Source: Galeruca laticollis (lineage: Eukaryota > Arthropoda > Insecta > Coleoptera > Chrysomelidae). Taken from it: a stretch of DNA of 64,000 bases. Each line of letters starts with the position of its first letter. The stretch's first letter is position 1. Shown here piece by piece: positions 12,209-24,032 of the stretch. The stretch spans positions 51,504,222 to 51,568,221 of the forward strand of contig OY998179.1 of the NCBI GenBank assembly GCA_963921935.1, read 5' to 3'. The translations under genes were made by a program, and so were the position numbers. The notes beneath the pieces are model-generated. The model did no database searches, had not been told where the DNA came from, and worked only from the letters and a program-made list of their open reading frames with translations.

Positions 12209-12210
<2 letters not shown>
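12030..12210. repeat. Right terminal region of the iteron-bounded block
   Basis: Read on the reverse strand from the (TA)n tract, the order GAAGTGGCGTCCG, then GCTGTGGCATCC, then CGATATAC follows the order seen from 7306 onward on the plus strand. This supports imperfect terminal inverted repeats of at least 80 bp around a block of about 4.9 kb (7297-12210). Confidence 0.55.

Positions 12211-12250
<40 letters not shown>
12211..12250. repeat. (TA)n microsatellite
   Basis: A TA run of about 40 bp separates the iteron-bearing end from the degenerate GIY-YIG domain. Confidence 0.95.
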
Positions 12251-12252
<2 letters not shown>

Positions 12253-12311
12253 AAAAATATTCAAGTATGTCTTAAATCATACTACCTACATCAACTGCCA
12301 TCACACCTTTA

Positions 12312-12560
12312 GTAAGCAAAAACCCAATTAAAATACAATGTAACTTTATATATTCTATTTCTTGTCCCAATTGCTCAAAAAATCATATCGGAGTAACCAC
12401 CCAATACTTAGACAATCGAATAAATAGTCATAAATACACAAAAAATGCTTCAACTGCACTCATAAACATGAAACATATGAAAAACATTCATTCGATTTTC
12501 AAAACACAAAAATTATTTACAAAGACTAAAACATTACTAAACTCAAAATTAAAGAAATAA
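12312..12560 (+). pseudogene. Degenerate GIY-YIG endonuclease of a Penelope-like element
   Basis: An 83-codon frame reads FIYSISCPNC, then HIGVTTQYLDNRINSHKY, then KNASTALINMKHMKNIH. It aligns by eye with the C-terminal GIY-YIG endonuclease of Penelope-like retroelements (YxIxCxxCxxxYIGxTxxYLxxRxxxHK). The second Y of YIG is H here, and the frame ends early. No reverse transcriptase is found upstream, so this is a 3' fragment. It would nick target DNA for insertion if intact. Confidence 0.65.
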
Positions 12561-12856
12561 ATAAAAATAAAACAATTGTAGAACACTTTATATAATGAAA
12601 TATTAGAAATAAAGTAAGACACAGTGTATTAAAGATAGTTGTCAAGGTAGGTACTCTTCTGAATTCATAACTACATTTATTTTATTTGTTACTCTCAATG
12701 TCAAATGGGTATTGTCACTGTTATACAAATTATGTATTTTATATTTCAAATTTATATTAAAAACTTTCGAAAATGCCTTATATTTAAAGCAAAATGTCAA
12801 GTAAACCTACAATTTTTATTCTGAACCTTTCCCAAGAAAAATACATCAAAAAATGA

Positions 12857-12903
12857 ATATATATATATATATATATATATATCTATATATATATATATCT
12901 ATA

Positions 12904-12945
<42 letters not shown>
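12857..12945. repeat. (TA)n microsatellite with CT interruptions
   Basis: A TA run of about 90 bp interrupted by a few C bases, directly followed by a Penelope-type terminal repeat. It resembles the other (TA)n tracts next to Penelope relics in this window. Confidence 0.95.
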
Positions 12946-12947
<2 letters not shown>

Positions 12948-13060
12948 TGGGGATAACGGGGATTCCAGTCCAAAGAATCAACGCCAAGATCTTTTATTTA
13001 CAAAATGCCGCCAAGCTTTCGTGTCCTTTTGACACTTCTTCAGGGCAATGTAAAATATTT
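12946..13060 (-). repeat. Penelope-type terminal repeat with a hammerhead-like hairpin
   Basis: On the minus strand, CCCTGAAGAAGTGTC (13031-13045) is followed by AAAAG and the perfect stem partner GACAC, then GAAAGCTTGGCGGC. Stem GTGTC/GACAC with flanking CTGAAGA and GAAA closely imitates a hammerhead core, which strictly needs CTGATGA. This type of sequence is characteristic of Penelope pLTRs in insects. Confidence 0.55.
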
Positions 13061-13159
13061 TAATTAAATTCAATACAAATAATCATTAAAAAAATTATAA
13101 ATGTAAAAATAAATATAATTATAATATACTTGATGTCATATTTCACATAAGACAAATCG

Positions 13160-14400
13160 ATGTGAAATATGACATCAAGTATATTATGTGCGTAAGAAAA
13201 TCAATTGTGTCAGTGAAAACCTGCCCTAAATCGTCTAGAGTTGAAGGAACGTTCAAACACAGAATTAATAAAAAAAAGGCCGGTAAACACTCAAAACTTT
13301 CCGCAACCAAAAAAACCGCGAAAGAATCTAAAAGTGACGCGAAACTCGTTCAAAGCGATAAATAAGGGCCATCAGCCATTACGTCGGATAGCACTAGTTC
13401 TTCCAAATATAGTGACGAAATAAATAAAATAAAAAAAAACCCTACAATTAAAAAAACAGAGACGAAGACTATTTAAAATTAGTCTAAATCGAAGACGAAC
13501 AATCAAATCAGGTTAGTGCAGACAATAATAGCTTAACTGACATAAATATACCGCAAAAGTGCCTAGCCGCGATTCACATTGATATAATAACTGAATCATT
13601 AAATCTTACCAGTGAAAATAGAAAGTGTCTAGTGAACACTGAAATGTGTCTAGAAGACAGCACTAACATAACTATAACACAAGAAAAGTGTCTAGAAACA
13701 AACATAAATAAAAAGTGTATAGGAAATAAATCAGGAAAAAGTGTATGGGAAGCCAGAAAAAGTGTATCGAAAATACCGATTACTCTAGAGATAACGACAA
13801 TTCTGCAAATCCGGATATATCCATTCCAGTTTGTCGTGGCAGCAATAGTAATAGCACATTCACACGTAACGATAACAATATTAACTTTAAAAAACAAAAT
13901 ATCATGGAGAAAGACACAATAGGGCCGAAACGCAGTCCTATTTCCACTGACGACGAGGAGTATTAGAGCAAACAATAGATGCAGACGCTGCTAGAAGGCT
14001 CACAGGTGATATATACTTTACCAATTCAATTTCGGCACGTCAATGTTGGACTCGTAATCATGATGTTAGGTCTACAATAATAAGTCAAAATTATATAGAA
14101 CTAGGACTGCAATCTCATCAAGATGCTTCAACAGACTTAAATCTTCATAATATCCGGGAAAATACCAAACAATTGAGACAATGTATCGCTACCTTTGATC
14201 GATTTGTTAATTCTCTCAGTTCAGAAGTGCCGAAACTTATAAATATTTCATCAGGAAAATCCGTATCGTATCGGTAGAGAAATTCCTTCTAAACATTGAA
14301 AAAAATGGAGATTATCTTCGTAAAGCATTTGATTCCGAATGTTTATCAGATATAACCAGATTTGAAAAAGCTATAAAAAAATTCAATTTGTCAATTTTTT
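13160..14400 (+). pseudogene. Unassigned coding relic downstream of a Penelope terminal repeat
   Basis: Plus-strand frames with codon-like structure but several stops and frame changes. One reads TESLNLTSENRKCLVNTEMCLEDS around 13589-13663 and contains repeated K-C-L or K-C-I steps about every 7 to 24 residues. A later piece (about 13977-14275) contains ARRLTGDIYFTN and TKQLRQCIATFDRFVNSLS. I do not recognise the protein. Its position just after a Penelope terminal repeat would fit an upstream ORF of such an element, but this is inference. Confidence 0.3.
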
Positions 14401-14690
14401 TATAGACTATAAGAGGAAGAAGAAAGTTCAAGTAGGTGTCATAACCAATTATTGCTTCTTTACAAACAAAATCCTATTTATGAAATAAATTAGTCGCGTT
14501 TTCAAGATTTCAAACAATCATGCCACACCAACCAGAAGAAGGAAGGACATTTAGCACCTAGGTAAATATAAAACTCCTGAAAGCTGATAAGTCAGGAAAC
14601 CTTTAACTAGGGAGGCATCTCCCTCTGGCAGTGAGTCCGCTGTTGGTGTTAGCTTTCACCCCCATATCCTACACCGCACTCACAATCAAC

Positions 14691-16315
14691 AATGTCCTCC
14701 AGACACCGCCGCAGCAGCAGAGCTGCAAAAACCCTCTAAAAACACGACGAAGAAATCTCCTTCCCTCCTGAATTCCAAAAAATCTTTGACGATATCGACC
14801 CCACCGGCACCAAATTCTCCAAACAATTATATAGAACCTATCACGCAACCTTATGTCGGACGACCAAGAAACCTCTGCCCTCTCCGAGAAAGAATTCCCT
14901 CTTCTCACACCAACAAAACACAACACACCCTCATCTCACACATCAAAAAAAACCATTCACACTCAACACCATCTCCTCAATCTTCAAAACAAACCTCCTC
15001 TAAAGAAACACCCGAACATCAACATACACATCCCCAACTAGGCCTTACGCTTCCTCCGTAAGATCCCAATCCCTCACACCATCAGTCATCCGACAACCCT
15101 CCGTCTCCGACGAGGATGGATTCACACTCGTCGGTGGGACCAAAACCCGACCAACAACACCAAACCCTATCAACAACCCTACAGCAACCCTCACCAATAA
15201 CACTACACTTACACAAACTCTCCATCTCCGAAACCTCCCAACCCAATATACAACACAAAAATCCCTCTTCACCCTTCTAAACACCCTCGAGCTCCTCAAC
15301 GGACACATCCTCTATCTAAAAGTCGACTTCAATAGAACAGCCCTACTCAAAACGACATCTCCAATGTCAGTCTCCACAATTCTGAAACGAATCCACAATT
15401 CTACTGGTGATTCTAACATCACCATCAACATCCTCAACTCCAACGAACATCTTCCCCGACCAGCGAACTAAACACTCATGCCCACCTTCTCTTTCGTCTG
15501 CAGGAATGTAGACGCCACGATCAGGCTCGGAGAATTTGAAGAAATTCATCACGATCATCAAATTCCGTTCCTCAAAAAACTTGGCGAATCATCGACAAGT
15601 CCACCAGCAAACCCACATCGATGTTTCGCATCGTCACTACTTCCGAAACCCACTACCACCAGACTCTCACCTCCGGCCTCTCATTTCATGGTTTCCCACA
15701 TCAGTGCGAGCCATCCAACACCAGTCCGCTGCCCCCAGTCCCTAAATATTGCAGTCGATGCACGCAAACCGGACATTCCGCTGATTCTTGTCGGTCTAAA
15801 CCGACATGCATTTCTTGCGGCCAAACAGGCCACCGTCCCGAAAATTGTCCCAAGTCCGGATCTCCCACATGCACAAATTGCGGTGGTCCTCACCCCGTCT
15901 TCCACCTTCGCTGCCCACAAAGGCTAACGACACCTAAAACCCCTCAAGAGGCCACCTCAGTCTCACTAGAATAACCACCAGTTCCCTTCGAACTCTCTAC
16001 CGATACTAAAATCTTAATTGAAGTCCTCACAGTTACCCTCATGAATGCCATTCCCACTAAAGGGACATCATAACCGAAACACTTCGCCATTTAATTCCGC
16101 CATTTATCGACACAACTACTCTATTACAAACATAGGCAGGCGTGCTCACTTTGCTTTCACTCCCATCAGGAGCGGAAGCAATTCTACTTGAATCTGCGAG
16201 CCCCAGCCTCCCGTCGGTGCTGCAGGTTTTTCACGTTTTTTCCTGTAGCATAATCAAATTATTCACTAGCCAAATGGACCGACGTATCGACGAGATTTTT
16301 GGATTTTCTTGGTGA
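14691..16315 (+). pseudogene. LINE gag-like ORF1 with three CCHC zinc knuckles (broken)
   Basis: Successive plus-strand frames encode a proline/threonine-rich N-terminus (ATG at 14691, early stop), SVSDEDGFTLVGG near 15100, then a middle domain to 15471. Next comes a segment holding three knuckles: CSRCTQTGHSADSC, CISCGQTGHRPENC and CTNCGGPHPVFHLRC (15748-15917). A C-terminal piece ends RRIDEIFGFSW at 16315. Such Gag-like ORF1 proteins bind LINE RNA. Several frameshifts and stops break it. The strand is markedly rich in C and poor in G compared with everything around it, so it is a compositional island. The ORF2 that should follow is not recognisable. Confidence 0.7.
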
Positions 16316-17450
16316 TGATACCAGTCATTCACTCAATTTCAACATTTTTACCAGTCATTCACTAAAATTTAATATCAATATTTAACCACCTCACCTAGAC
16401 AATAAACGTTTAACATACAAATTCCTCTCCTCGAATACGAAAGAAGCCAGTCGGCACCACTACACATCTTCTACATACCTTTCTATGTCTCCATGTTACT
16501 TTTCTAACAATTTCGAAATAAAAATTAAAAACCCTTGAAAACACTCTAACCCTTCTTATAATCTCCGAAGACATCGGAGAGATCTCATTCGAAAAAAAAA
16601 TTTCAATAATTTCAAACATCCTACTTGACCATCCGCAACGCAACAAGGTTCGTCTTATACATATCCGAACTTTACTATACACTTCTTATCCCCCCATTCT
16701 AGTTACCTATAAAACCACGTTCCTCCTTAATCACCCAATTTCGCTGCTAATTGGACCCGCCTCTCTCTCCGGTTGATTTCTGACAAAAACCTCAAATCCC
16801 CTAAAATTAAAACAACTCTAGACACTTTTCTTCTCAAGAATCCTATAAACTTCTCCACAACTGAATTTTCAGTCACAATTTTAATTCAAGCCAAAGTCAA
16901 TTCTCGCACACAAACTACCAACACAACACCCCCAACCCAGCCCTGCAGAGAAAATATATGATATATCAGGGCCAAATCTCAACACAAACTACCCTAAATT
17001 AAAACAATTATAAACCCCAACTTAAACAATCATCGAACTTCTCTCTCAAGTAGGTGTTAAAATTCATGAAATTAAAATCCAAAGAGATTTATTTGGATGC
17101 ATGCTGGGTATCTCATTGGATATCAATGTAAACTTTTCAAAGCTTTTTTCTTACTCAATTACCTCAGTACCATTGTCCATGTGCCATTTGGACGGCGCTA
17201 TTTGTAAGACAGAATCTGTTCTGATGAAATGTCTAGAGAAAGAGGTCCAACATGAGCAACCACATCATATAGACGGTTTCTTCCTATTGCATAAAATGAA
17301 AAATGTTACAAAACCATTTGGAAATATTTAAAAAAAATGTTGCAAATGGCCACTCAATTTCAAGCATCGAGAATTGATGTGATCTTTGATCAATACCTTA
17401 CTCCATTGATCAAAGGTAACGAGCATTCCCAACGGTTAGAATTCGCGCAT
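16316..17450. other. C-rich tail after the gag relic, then AT-rich sequence
   Basis: The C-rich plus-strand bias continues to about 17050, suggesting the same retroelement continues, but no endonuclease or reverse transcriptase motif can be read. A 76-codon frame at 17101-17331 (MLGISLDINVNFSKLF) has no recognisable domain. Confidence 0.4.
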
Positions 17451-17458
17451 TTGGAGTA

Positions 17459-17783
17459 TTCTATAACTGGGCCTGAATAAATTTGATCCAGTGATTTCAC
17501 GAATAAGTTGAAAAATTTAAATTTTGAAGAAGCTCTGGTTAGTCTTTTTATTTCACATTGGGCTACTGATGAAGCAGTGCCATTTAATGGCAACTAAACG
17601 ATATACCGGGGGATCAGTTAAGGGTAGCGAGCGGCCATATCTCAATTGGAGTACTCTATAACTGGGCCTGAATAAATTTGATCCAGTGATTTCACGAAAA
17701 AGTTGAGAAATTTTGATTTTAAAGAAGCTCTGGTTGAAGCGGTGCCATTTAATGGCAACTAAACGATATACCGGGTGATGTTT
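17459..17783. repeat. Tandem duplication of the MLE-1 left tip and its flank
   Basis: The stretch from TCTATAACTGGGCCTGAAT to GATATACCGGG occurs twice, at about 17459-17610 and 17652-17780. Each copy ends in a tip-like TACCGGG. The first tip is at 17606 (CCGGGGGATCAGTTAAGGG), the second at 17772 (CCGGGTGATG). The element therefore has two left ends in tandem. A degenerate third relative (GATCAAAGGTAACGAGC) lies near 17407. Confidence 0.75.
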
Positions 17784-20315
17784 TGTTCTATCTATCAAAA
17801 TAAAGCGGCGGGGGAGGTTCAATTGTTTTTTAAACAAACCAAGAATTGTCCCGTTTCGCTTGACCGATTTTAACAAATTTGGGCTCATATGAAAGAGCAT
17901 AATTTACGTTACAGCATGCTTACTTGGTTTTTACTTTTTGACTTTCGTCATCGCCGCTAGATGGCGTTACCTGAAATTATAGCAAATTTTTTGAGTTTTT
18001 TTCAAAAAAAAAACAAATGTAATGGTATACTCTTTTTTACATATTTTAAAAGAGGATACATTTTTCTAAAATTTAATGGAAAACATTAATCATTTACCTT
18101 TTTTTGAACCGTTGATATTGAACAAAATATAATTTTATTACATTAAAAAAACCCGCAGATTTTTTTCGTTAGACGAACGGTTTTGGATGGAAAAAATAAT
18201 GTTTACATACTGTTTAAACTAACAGCGCATGTAAGCGAAGCAGGACATGATCTATATTAAGAAAGAGAACACCAAATTGTTAAGCACGCTGATATTCATT
18301 TTGAAATTTTGACAGTTCCTGCCAATAACATCTAATTTAATGTTATGTAGAAAGTATTTTTACAACAAATCATGCCTTTTACTAATGAAGAAGCCTTTGA
18401 TATGTTGAGAATTTATTTTCAATGTTTTCAAAATGCGGCGATTGCTTCTAGGCAGTATGTACTGCGTTATCCCCTTAAAAGACGGCATTCGTGAATGGTT
18501 TTTCGTCGTTTCGTCTTACGTTTAAGGCAACATGGCCAAGTGCAACCAACTCCAACTTTGAGAAGAAATCGTAGAGTAGGAATAGAAGATAACATTATAA
18601 ATGTGTTGGCTTATATTCATGCAGACCCCCATTTAAGCTTAAGAGAGATCACCAGATATTTAGGAATATCCTATCACTCAGTGCAAAAAATATTAATGGA
18701 TTTTAAAACGCATCCGTATCACGTCGTGATTCATCAATACTTAAATGAGACTGACTTTAAACATAGGCTCGATTACTGCTACTTGCTTAGATTAGGGAAA
18801 CCCGTCATATTTTGTCACAAATATTGTGGGCAGATGAAGCATTTTTTTGCAGTAATCGCAGGATAAATCTTCATAACATGCATTACTGTTCAGAACCTAA
18901 TCCACACTGGTTACGTGAAGATTATCAGCAGGGTCGATGGAGCTTCAACGTCTGGTGCGGTGTTATTAATGGTGCCATTATCGGTCCGCATATCTTTAAT
19001 GGCAATCTAACCGTTGACATGTATTTGAACTTTTTATTGAACGATTTACCAGGACTCTTAGAAAATGTGCCTTTAGAATTAAAAAGAAACATGTGGTTTC
19101 AACAAGACGGATGCCCGGCACATTATTCTCGAAATGCGCAAGATTTTTTGAACAGGTATTTTCCTAACCGTTGGATTGGTAGAGGCAGTCTATTTTTCTG
19201 GCCATCACGGTCCCCCGATTTAACCTGCCTTGATTTTTATCAGTGGGGCCGAAAAAAGGATTTGGTGTATAAAACTCGCCCGACTACTCGAGAAGACATG
19301 ATAGTCCGAATTCAAAACGCCATAAATAATATACGAAGAGCGGAAATTGAGGCAGCTGTCAACTCCACTCAGGAAAGATTGGACCAGTGCATTCAAAATA
19401 ATGGACAACATTTTGAACATTTACGACAAAACTATTAATTTATTTTTAAAGTTCTGTGTTCTTGTTTTTAGTGTTAATGCTCCTGTTGTCGTTGGACAGT
19501 TTTATTAAGATTTTTTTTCGAAATATGTAAATTGGTATGTTTCGAGATTTGGGCGCCCCATGTAAATTTATTTGATTTTTTTAATCCAAAACCGTTTGTC
19601 TAACGGAAAAAAGTCAGAAGGTTCTTTTTGTTAGCAACTAATAAGTGATTACGGAAATGACTTCTATTTTGATAAAAAGCAGTGGCGTGCCATTTTTTAA
19701 TGTAATTAAATTATATTTTGTTCAATATCAACCGTTCAAAAAAAGGTAGATGAATAATTTTTTTCATCAAATTTTAGAAAAATGTATCTTCTTTTAAAAT
19801 ATGTAAAAATGAATATGCCATTACTTTTGTTTTTTTTGAAAAAAACTCAAAAATTTGCTACCATTTCAGTTAACGCCATCTAGCGGCGAAGACGAAAGTC
19901 AAAACCAAGTAAGCGTTTTGTATTGTAAATTATGCTCTTCCATATGAGCCCAAATTTGTTGAAATCGGTCAAGCGAAACGGGAGAAATCTTGGTTTGTTT
20001 AAAAAACACCATTAAACCTCCTCCACCGCTTTATTTCAATAGGTAGAATAAAACATTTTAGTCAAAAAGTGTGGGTGAATAGTCAGTAAATATGAAAATA
20101 ATATCATCGATATACTTTCATGAGACAAAATTCTATAAAAATCCCATTTTTCTACTTAGTGTTAGTTGTTACGCCCTCTAGGGGACGTTTGACAAACTCG
20201 AAAATAATTTCCAGAAATTTCTTTTGGCGACTTTTATCATGAAGTTTTTTCCCTAAATCTATACAACCAATATCTTATAAGATATGGCTGCTCGCTACCC
20301 TTAATTGATCACCCC
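17606..20315 (+). mobile_element. MLE-1 mariner element, copy B, with very long inverted repeats
   Basis: The left tip CCGGGGGATCAGTTAAGGG follows a TA (17604-17605). The right tip, read inward, is GGGGTGATCAATTAAGGG and is followed by TA (20316-20317). The arms run about 17606-18215 and 19560-20315. They match well at the tip, in the AATAAAGCGG zone and in the inner zone around ACCGTTTGTCTAACG, but differ in between. The total is 2.7 kb, with the transposase in the centre. The size and arm length are unusual for mariner. Confidence 0.75.
18372..19438 (+). pseudogene. MLE-1 DD41D transposase, copy B (broken)
   Basis: Identical to the 131-1197 copy wherever compared, including the in-frame TGA (18492-18494) and the frameshift near 18801. 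Catalytic motifs WADEAFF, FQQDG and CLDFYQW are kept with D-41-D spacing. Shared lesions in both copies show that the inactive gene was copied by the segmental event and did not transpose independently. Confidence 0.9.
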
Positions 20316-20390
20316 TATTTCAGAAAGTGTCATTCTTTCACTGTTGATAATTCCAAGAAAGTTGTCGTTGTCTGACGGGTTGACGAGTAG

Positions 20391-21086
20391 TTGTCATGCC
20401 CAGCACACGAGGAAGCAGAAACGAAGATTGTATACCATGCATGTACCATCAACTATCCAGCAGAGCTAGTAATAAGAAGTGGTAACATGCATTACCTTAA
20501 AAGTGATTCGGTTGTTCAGATGCTTACGGGTACTGGCAATAATTTAAGATATGTGGACCTAACCAAAATATATGCAAAGTTGGGACTGGTTAATTATCAG
20601 ATCGTTCTTCGGAAAAGGAAAATAAAAACCATACAAGATATTGAAAAAATATCCAGAGTACCAGGAAGCTTTCAAGAACTTCGGCAACAGCCAATTAATC
20701 GAAAATTTATATCATCAACAAAACATCTTTGATATTATTCAGAGATTTATATGCAATGTATACAATGTCCCTAATGGCATTGATGTGGATGCTGCTAGAC
20801 TTCAAATATTCATCGACTCGTATACAGTCTCCGATGTAAATGAAGCTTTTGACCAAAAGAACTTTTGACGCTAGCAATCTATCACCTTGCAAAAGCGAGC
20901 TATTTCTGCAATTTCTGCGAGCAAATTATATATGTACCATTTGGAATAATGCTCATCTGAAAAATCCAACCACATATCAACCAGACAATAACGGCTGGGT
21001 ATTGAAAGATGACAAATCCCAGTTCAAATGACTTGAAGGGGATCAACTACAAAGTTATGTTAATGATTCGCTCAAAACTCAACCAG
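20391..21086 (+). pseudogene. 'EEADT'-type protein fragment, copy B
   Basis: The same three-frame relic as at 2150-2845. Here its context is complete: the exon ends CAACCAG, the donor gtatgt starts at 21087, and the intron contains the nested mariner stack from 21116 to 28044. The intron resumes at 28045 and reaches an acceptor ttttgtcttag at 28094. The upstream exon ends in phase 1 and the downstream exon begins with two bases that complete a codon, so the frame is continuous across the join. Confidence 0.72.
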
Positions 21087-21549
21087 GTATGTAATTATTA
21101 TGACAAATTATGGTACAGGGTTATTGGTTATAATTTGACCACCCCTTTATTTCTCTTATGCATACAGATATAAAAAAAAGTTTTAGGAGTATAAATGAAT
21201 TTTAATAAAATATACTCTGTACACCAGTAGCGTTTTTGCATTAGGGGGTATAAAATAAGAATATATATTTTCAAATAAAACACCCTGTATATTATGACAT
21301 ATTCGGAGAGTGCTTTTTTTCTCATAACAAAAATATATACTTTTATAGGTCTAGCTTTTATACTTTCCAAAATAATGGACAGTGGATTCCTAAAGTATTT
21401 AAGTTAGTATCTAGTTAAAAAACGTAGTTTGTATTACGTATTGCCCAGGTAAGCCCAAAGGAGACAGAGTTCAATTAAATCAACTGATTTATTTCTAAAA
21501 AATATTATTTACAATGACAAAAATAAACTAAAATACAATATTCTATATA

Positions 21550-23982
21550 CAGGGTGTCCCGGAACTAATGGGAAAAAAGTCAGGAGAGTATGAGCCAAAA
21601 TAATGTTAGTACTTCATATAAACTTTTACTATGCAGGCCCTCGTTTTCGAGTTATAGGCCTCCAAAGTTTTAATTTTGAATTTGGTTTTTATTTTTTGTA
21701 CTAGTTATTTGATCTTCATAAAATTTACGGCAAAGCTATAATGTAAGTATATGTTTATTTTGGTAAGGTAAACAGATTTACAGTAGTGCATTGAAGCCAG
21801 GGACGGACTACTCGCAATGGTTAGTGATCCAAAAATTTTGCAGGTATGGCACACCCTGTATGAAATTATCGAAATTCACTTCCCCACACATTAAGCTAAC
21901 GAAAAGGTACTCTTGTTGGAATTCGATAAAATAAGCTGTTTGGCTAATATTTACAGTTTTATTAATGCACTACGTACAAATCTACCTAACTAACTTATTA
22001 ATACGATGTCCAGAATTTACTTGCTTTTAATCAAAATTACGAACATAACATTATTAAACCATTGAGAAAACCTCAAAAAACACAAGTTATAAAACATTAG
22101 ACTAAAACTAATTCCTAAACAACAACAAAAACTTACGTTATTCTAATAAATGTTCAATATGAACTCCTCCCACTTCCACGCACATTCTTAGTCTACGAAG
22201 GTTGTTTCTTTGCACTTGAAAGAGCAATCCCACACTATTTCTAATAACATTGCAGTGTAACGCAATTCTGTCTATTAAATCTTGCCTTGTTTGCACAGGT
22301 GTTGCGTATACCTTACTTTTGAGATAACCCTAGAGAAAGAAATCCATAGGATTAATGTCTCCTGATCGCGGTGGCCATTGAAAAGGGCCTCCACGACCAA
22401 TCCATCTATTAGGAAGCCTTGTGTGTAAATGCTGTCGTACATCTAAACTGAAATGAGGAGGGGCCCCATCATGCATGAACCATAAATTCCTACGAGTTTC
22501 TAGTAGCACATCATCAAACAGGTTCCATAACTCATTTTTCAAAAACTCCAAATATCTCTGACCGGTCAAAGTACCGTCAATAAAGTATGGCTGTATCAAA
22601 TGATTGCCAACTATTCCTGCCAAACATTAACCATGAATCTATGCTGGATCCTAGTTTAGATAATGCCATGTGGATTCACATCATCGCATAAATGCATATT
22701 ATGAGAATTTATGATTCCATCTCTGGTGAAACCGGATTCGTACGTAAAGAGACCGTTACTAATAAATGTGTTGTCTGCTTGTTGTTATCGCAGGAACCAC
22801 TGGCTATACTCAAGTCGTGCAGGATAATCAGCCACTGTCATACGGTGTACTTTTTTCATGTGAAAAGGATATAACAGCTGTTCTTTTAGGACGCGATGAA
22901 CAACTGATTTCGAGACGTTATGTTCTCTTGATAATTTTCTAAAACTCGATGGTTCATTATCAACTGCATTTAACAAGTCTTGTTCAACTGCCACAGTACG
23001 TATGCTTCGTACTGGACCTTCTCCAGCTTTTTCTGGCGAAAATCTTCCTTAAATTTAAAATTTTGTTTTGTATACATGGAAAATTACATTTACTTATTCA
23101 TACCTGTTTCTCGTAACCTGAGATCAATACGCCCAAACATTCGTCTGTCTGGCAATGCTCTGTTTGCAAAATGTTCTTCATAAAGCCTTTTGGCCTCTAA
23201 ACAGTTTCGAGAATCCAGTTCATACATTAGATGTTTATCTGCGTACTCAATAAAAACGAATTCTGCTATTGTAACTGTTAAATTAAGGACTTATGAATTA
23301 TTGACAAGTACTGACAACGAACTATTCTACACAACGTTTGATAACTAATCCTATGGTAACTTGATAAACGGTAAAAACACTTATAAAAAGTTTTTACCAA
23401 CTTTCCAATGAATAAGTCGCTAATGTTTTTCATCTTCTGCTATCGTTAAATTATTTTTTTGTAGTACTCTAGCTAAATATTGGACATCTATTAAAAGTTA
23501 GTTTTACCTCGTTGTGTACTTATAAAAATGGTGAATGCGTAAACTGGTACGTAGTGCATTAATAAAACTGTAAATATTAGCCAAACGGCTTATTTTATCG
23601 AATTCCAACAAGAGTACCTTTTCGTTAGCTTAATGTGTGGGGAAGTGAATTTCGATAATTTCATACAGGGTGTGCCGTACCTGCAAAATTTTTGGATCAC
23701 TAACCATAGCGAGTAGTCCGTCCCTGGCTTCAATGCACTACTGTAAATCTGTTTACCTTACCAAAATAAACATACACATACATTATAGCTTTGCCGTATA
23801 TTTTATAAAGATTAAATAACTAGTACAAAAAATGCAAATAAAAACCAAATTCAAAATTAAAATTTTGGAGGCCTATAACTCGAAAACGAGGGCCTGCATA
23901 GTAAAAGTTTATATGAAGTACTAACATTATTTTAGCTCAGGTTATACGCTCCTGACTTTTTTCCCATTAGTCCAGGGACACC

Positions 23983-23985
<3 letters not shown>
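21550..23985. mobile_element. MLE-2 mariner element, copy B
   Basis: A complete 2436-bp copy equal to 3309-5744 except for one base at 23611 in its right arm, where copy A has c. It is flanked by TA on the left and by a (TA)n tract on the right. Confidence 0.9.
22138..23277 (-). pseudogene. MLE-2 DD41D transposase, copy B (broken)
   Basis: The same gene as 3897-5036 with the same lesions: D1 replaced by Y (FTYESGF), frameshift after QWFLR, stops before the VNVW region and after DFFL. The short putative intron (gtatgaata to aatttaag on the minus strand) is also shared. Confidence 0.85.

Positions 23986-24028
<43 letters not shown>
23986..24028. repeat. (TA)n microsatellite
   Basis: Abuts the right end of MLE-2 copy B. 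It is about 4 bp longer than the tract at 5745. Confidence 0.97.

Positions 24029-24032
<4 letters not shown>

Noticed and set aside
13574..13975. 133-codon minus-strand frame with hydrophobic stretches
   Set aside because: It is antisense to a better-supported plus-strand relic and lacks any recognisable domain; hydrophobicity is expected from the complement of Lys/Asn-rich coding sequence.
15478..15927. 149-codon open frame parallel to the CCHC gag frame
   Set aside because: It overlaps the knuckle-coding frame in a different phase and has no domain beyond the shared gag start; likely a by-product of low stop density in C-rich DNA.
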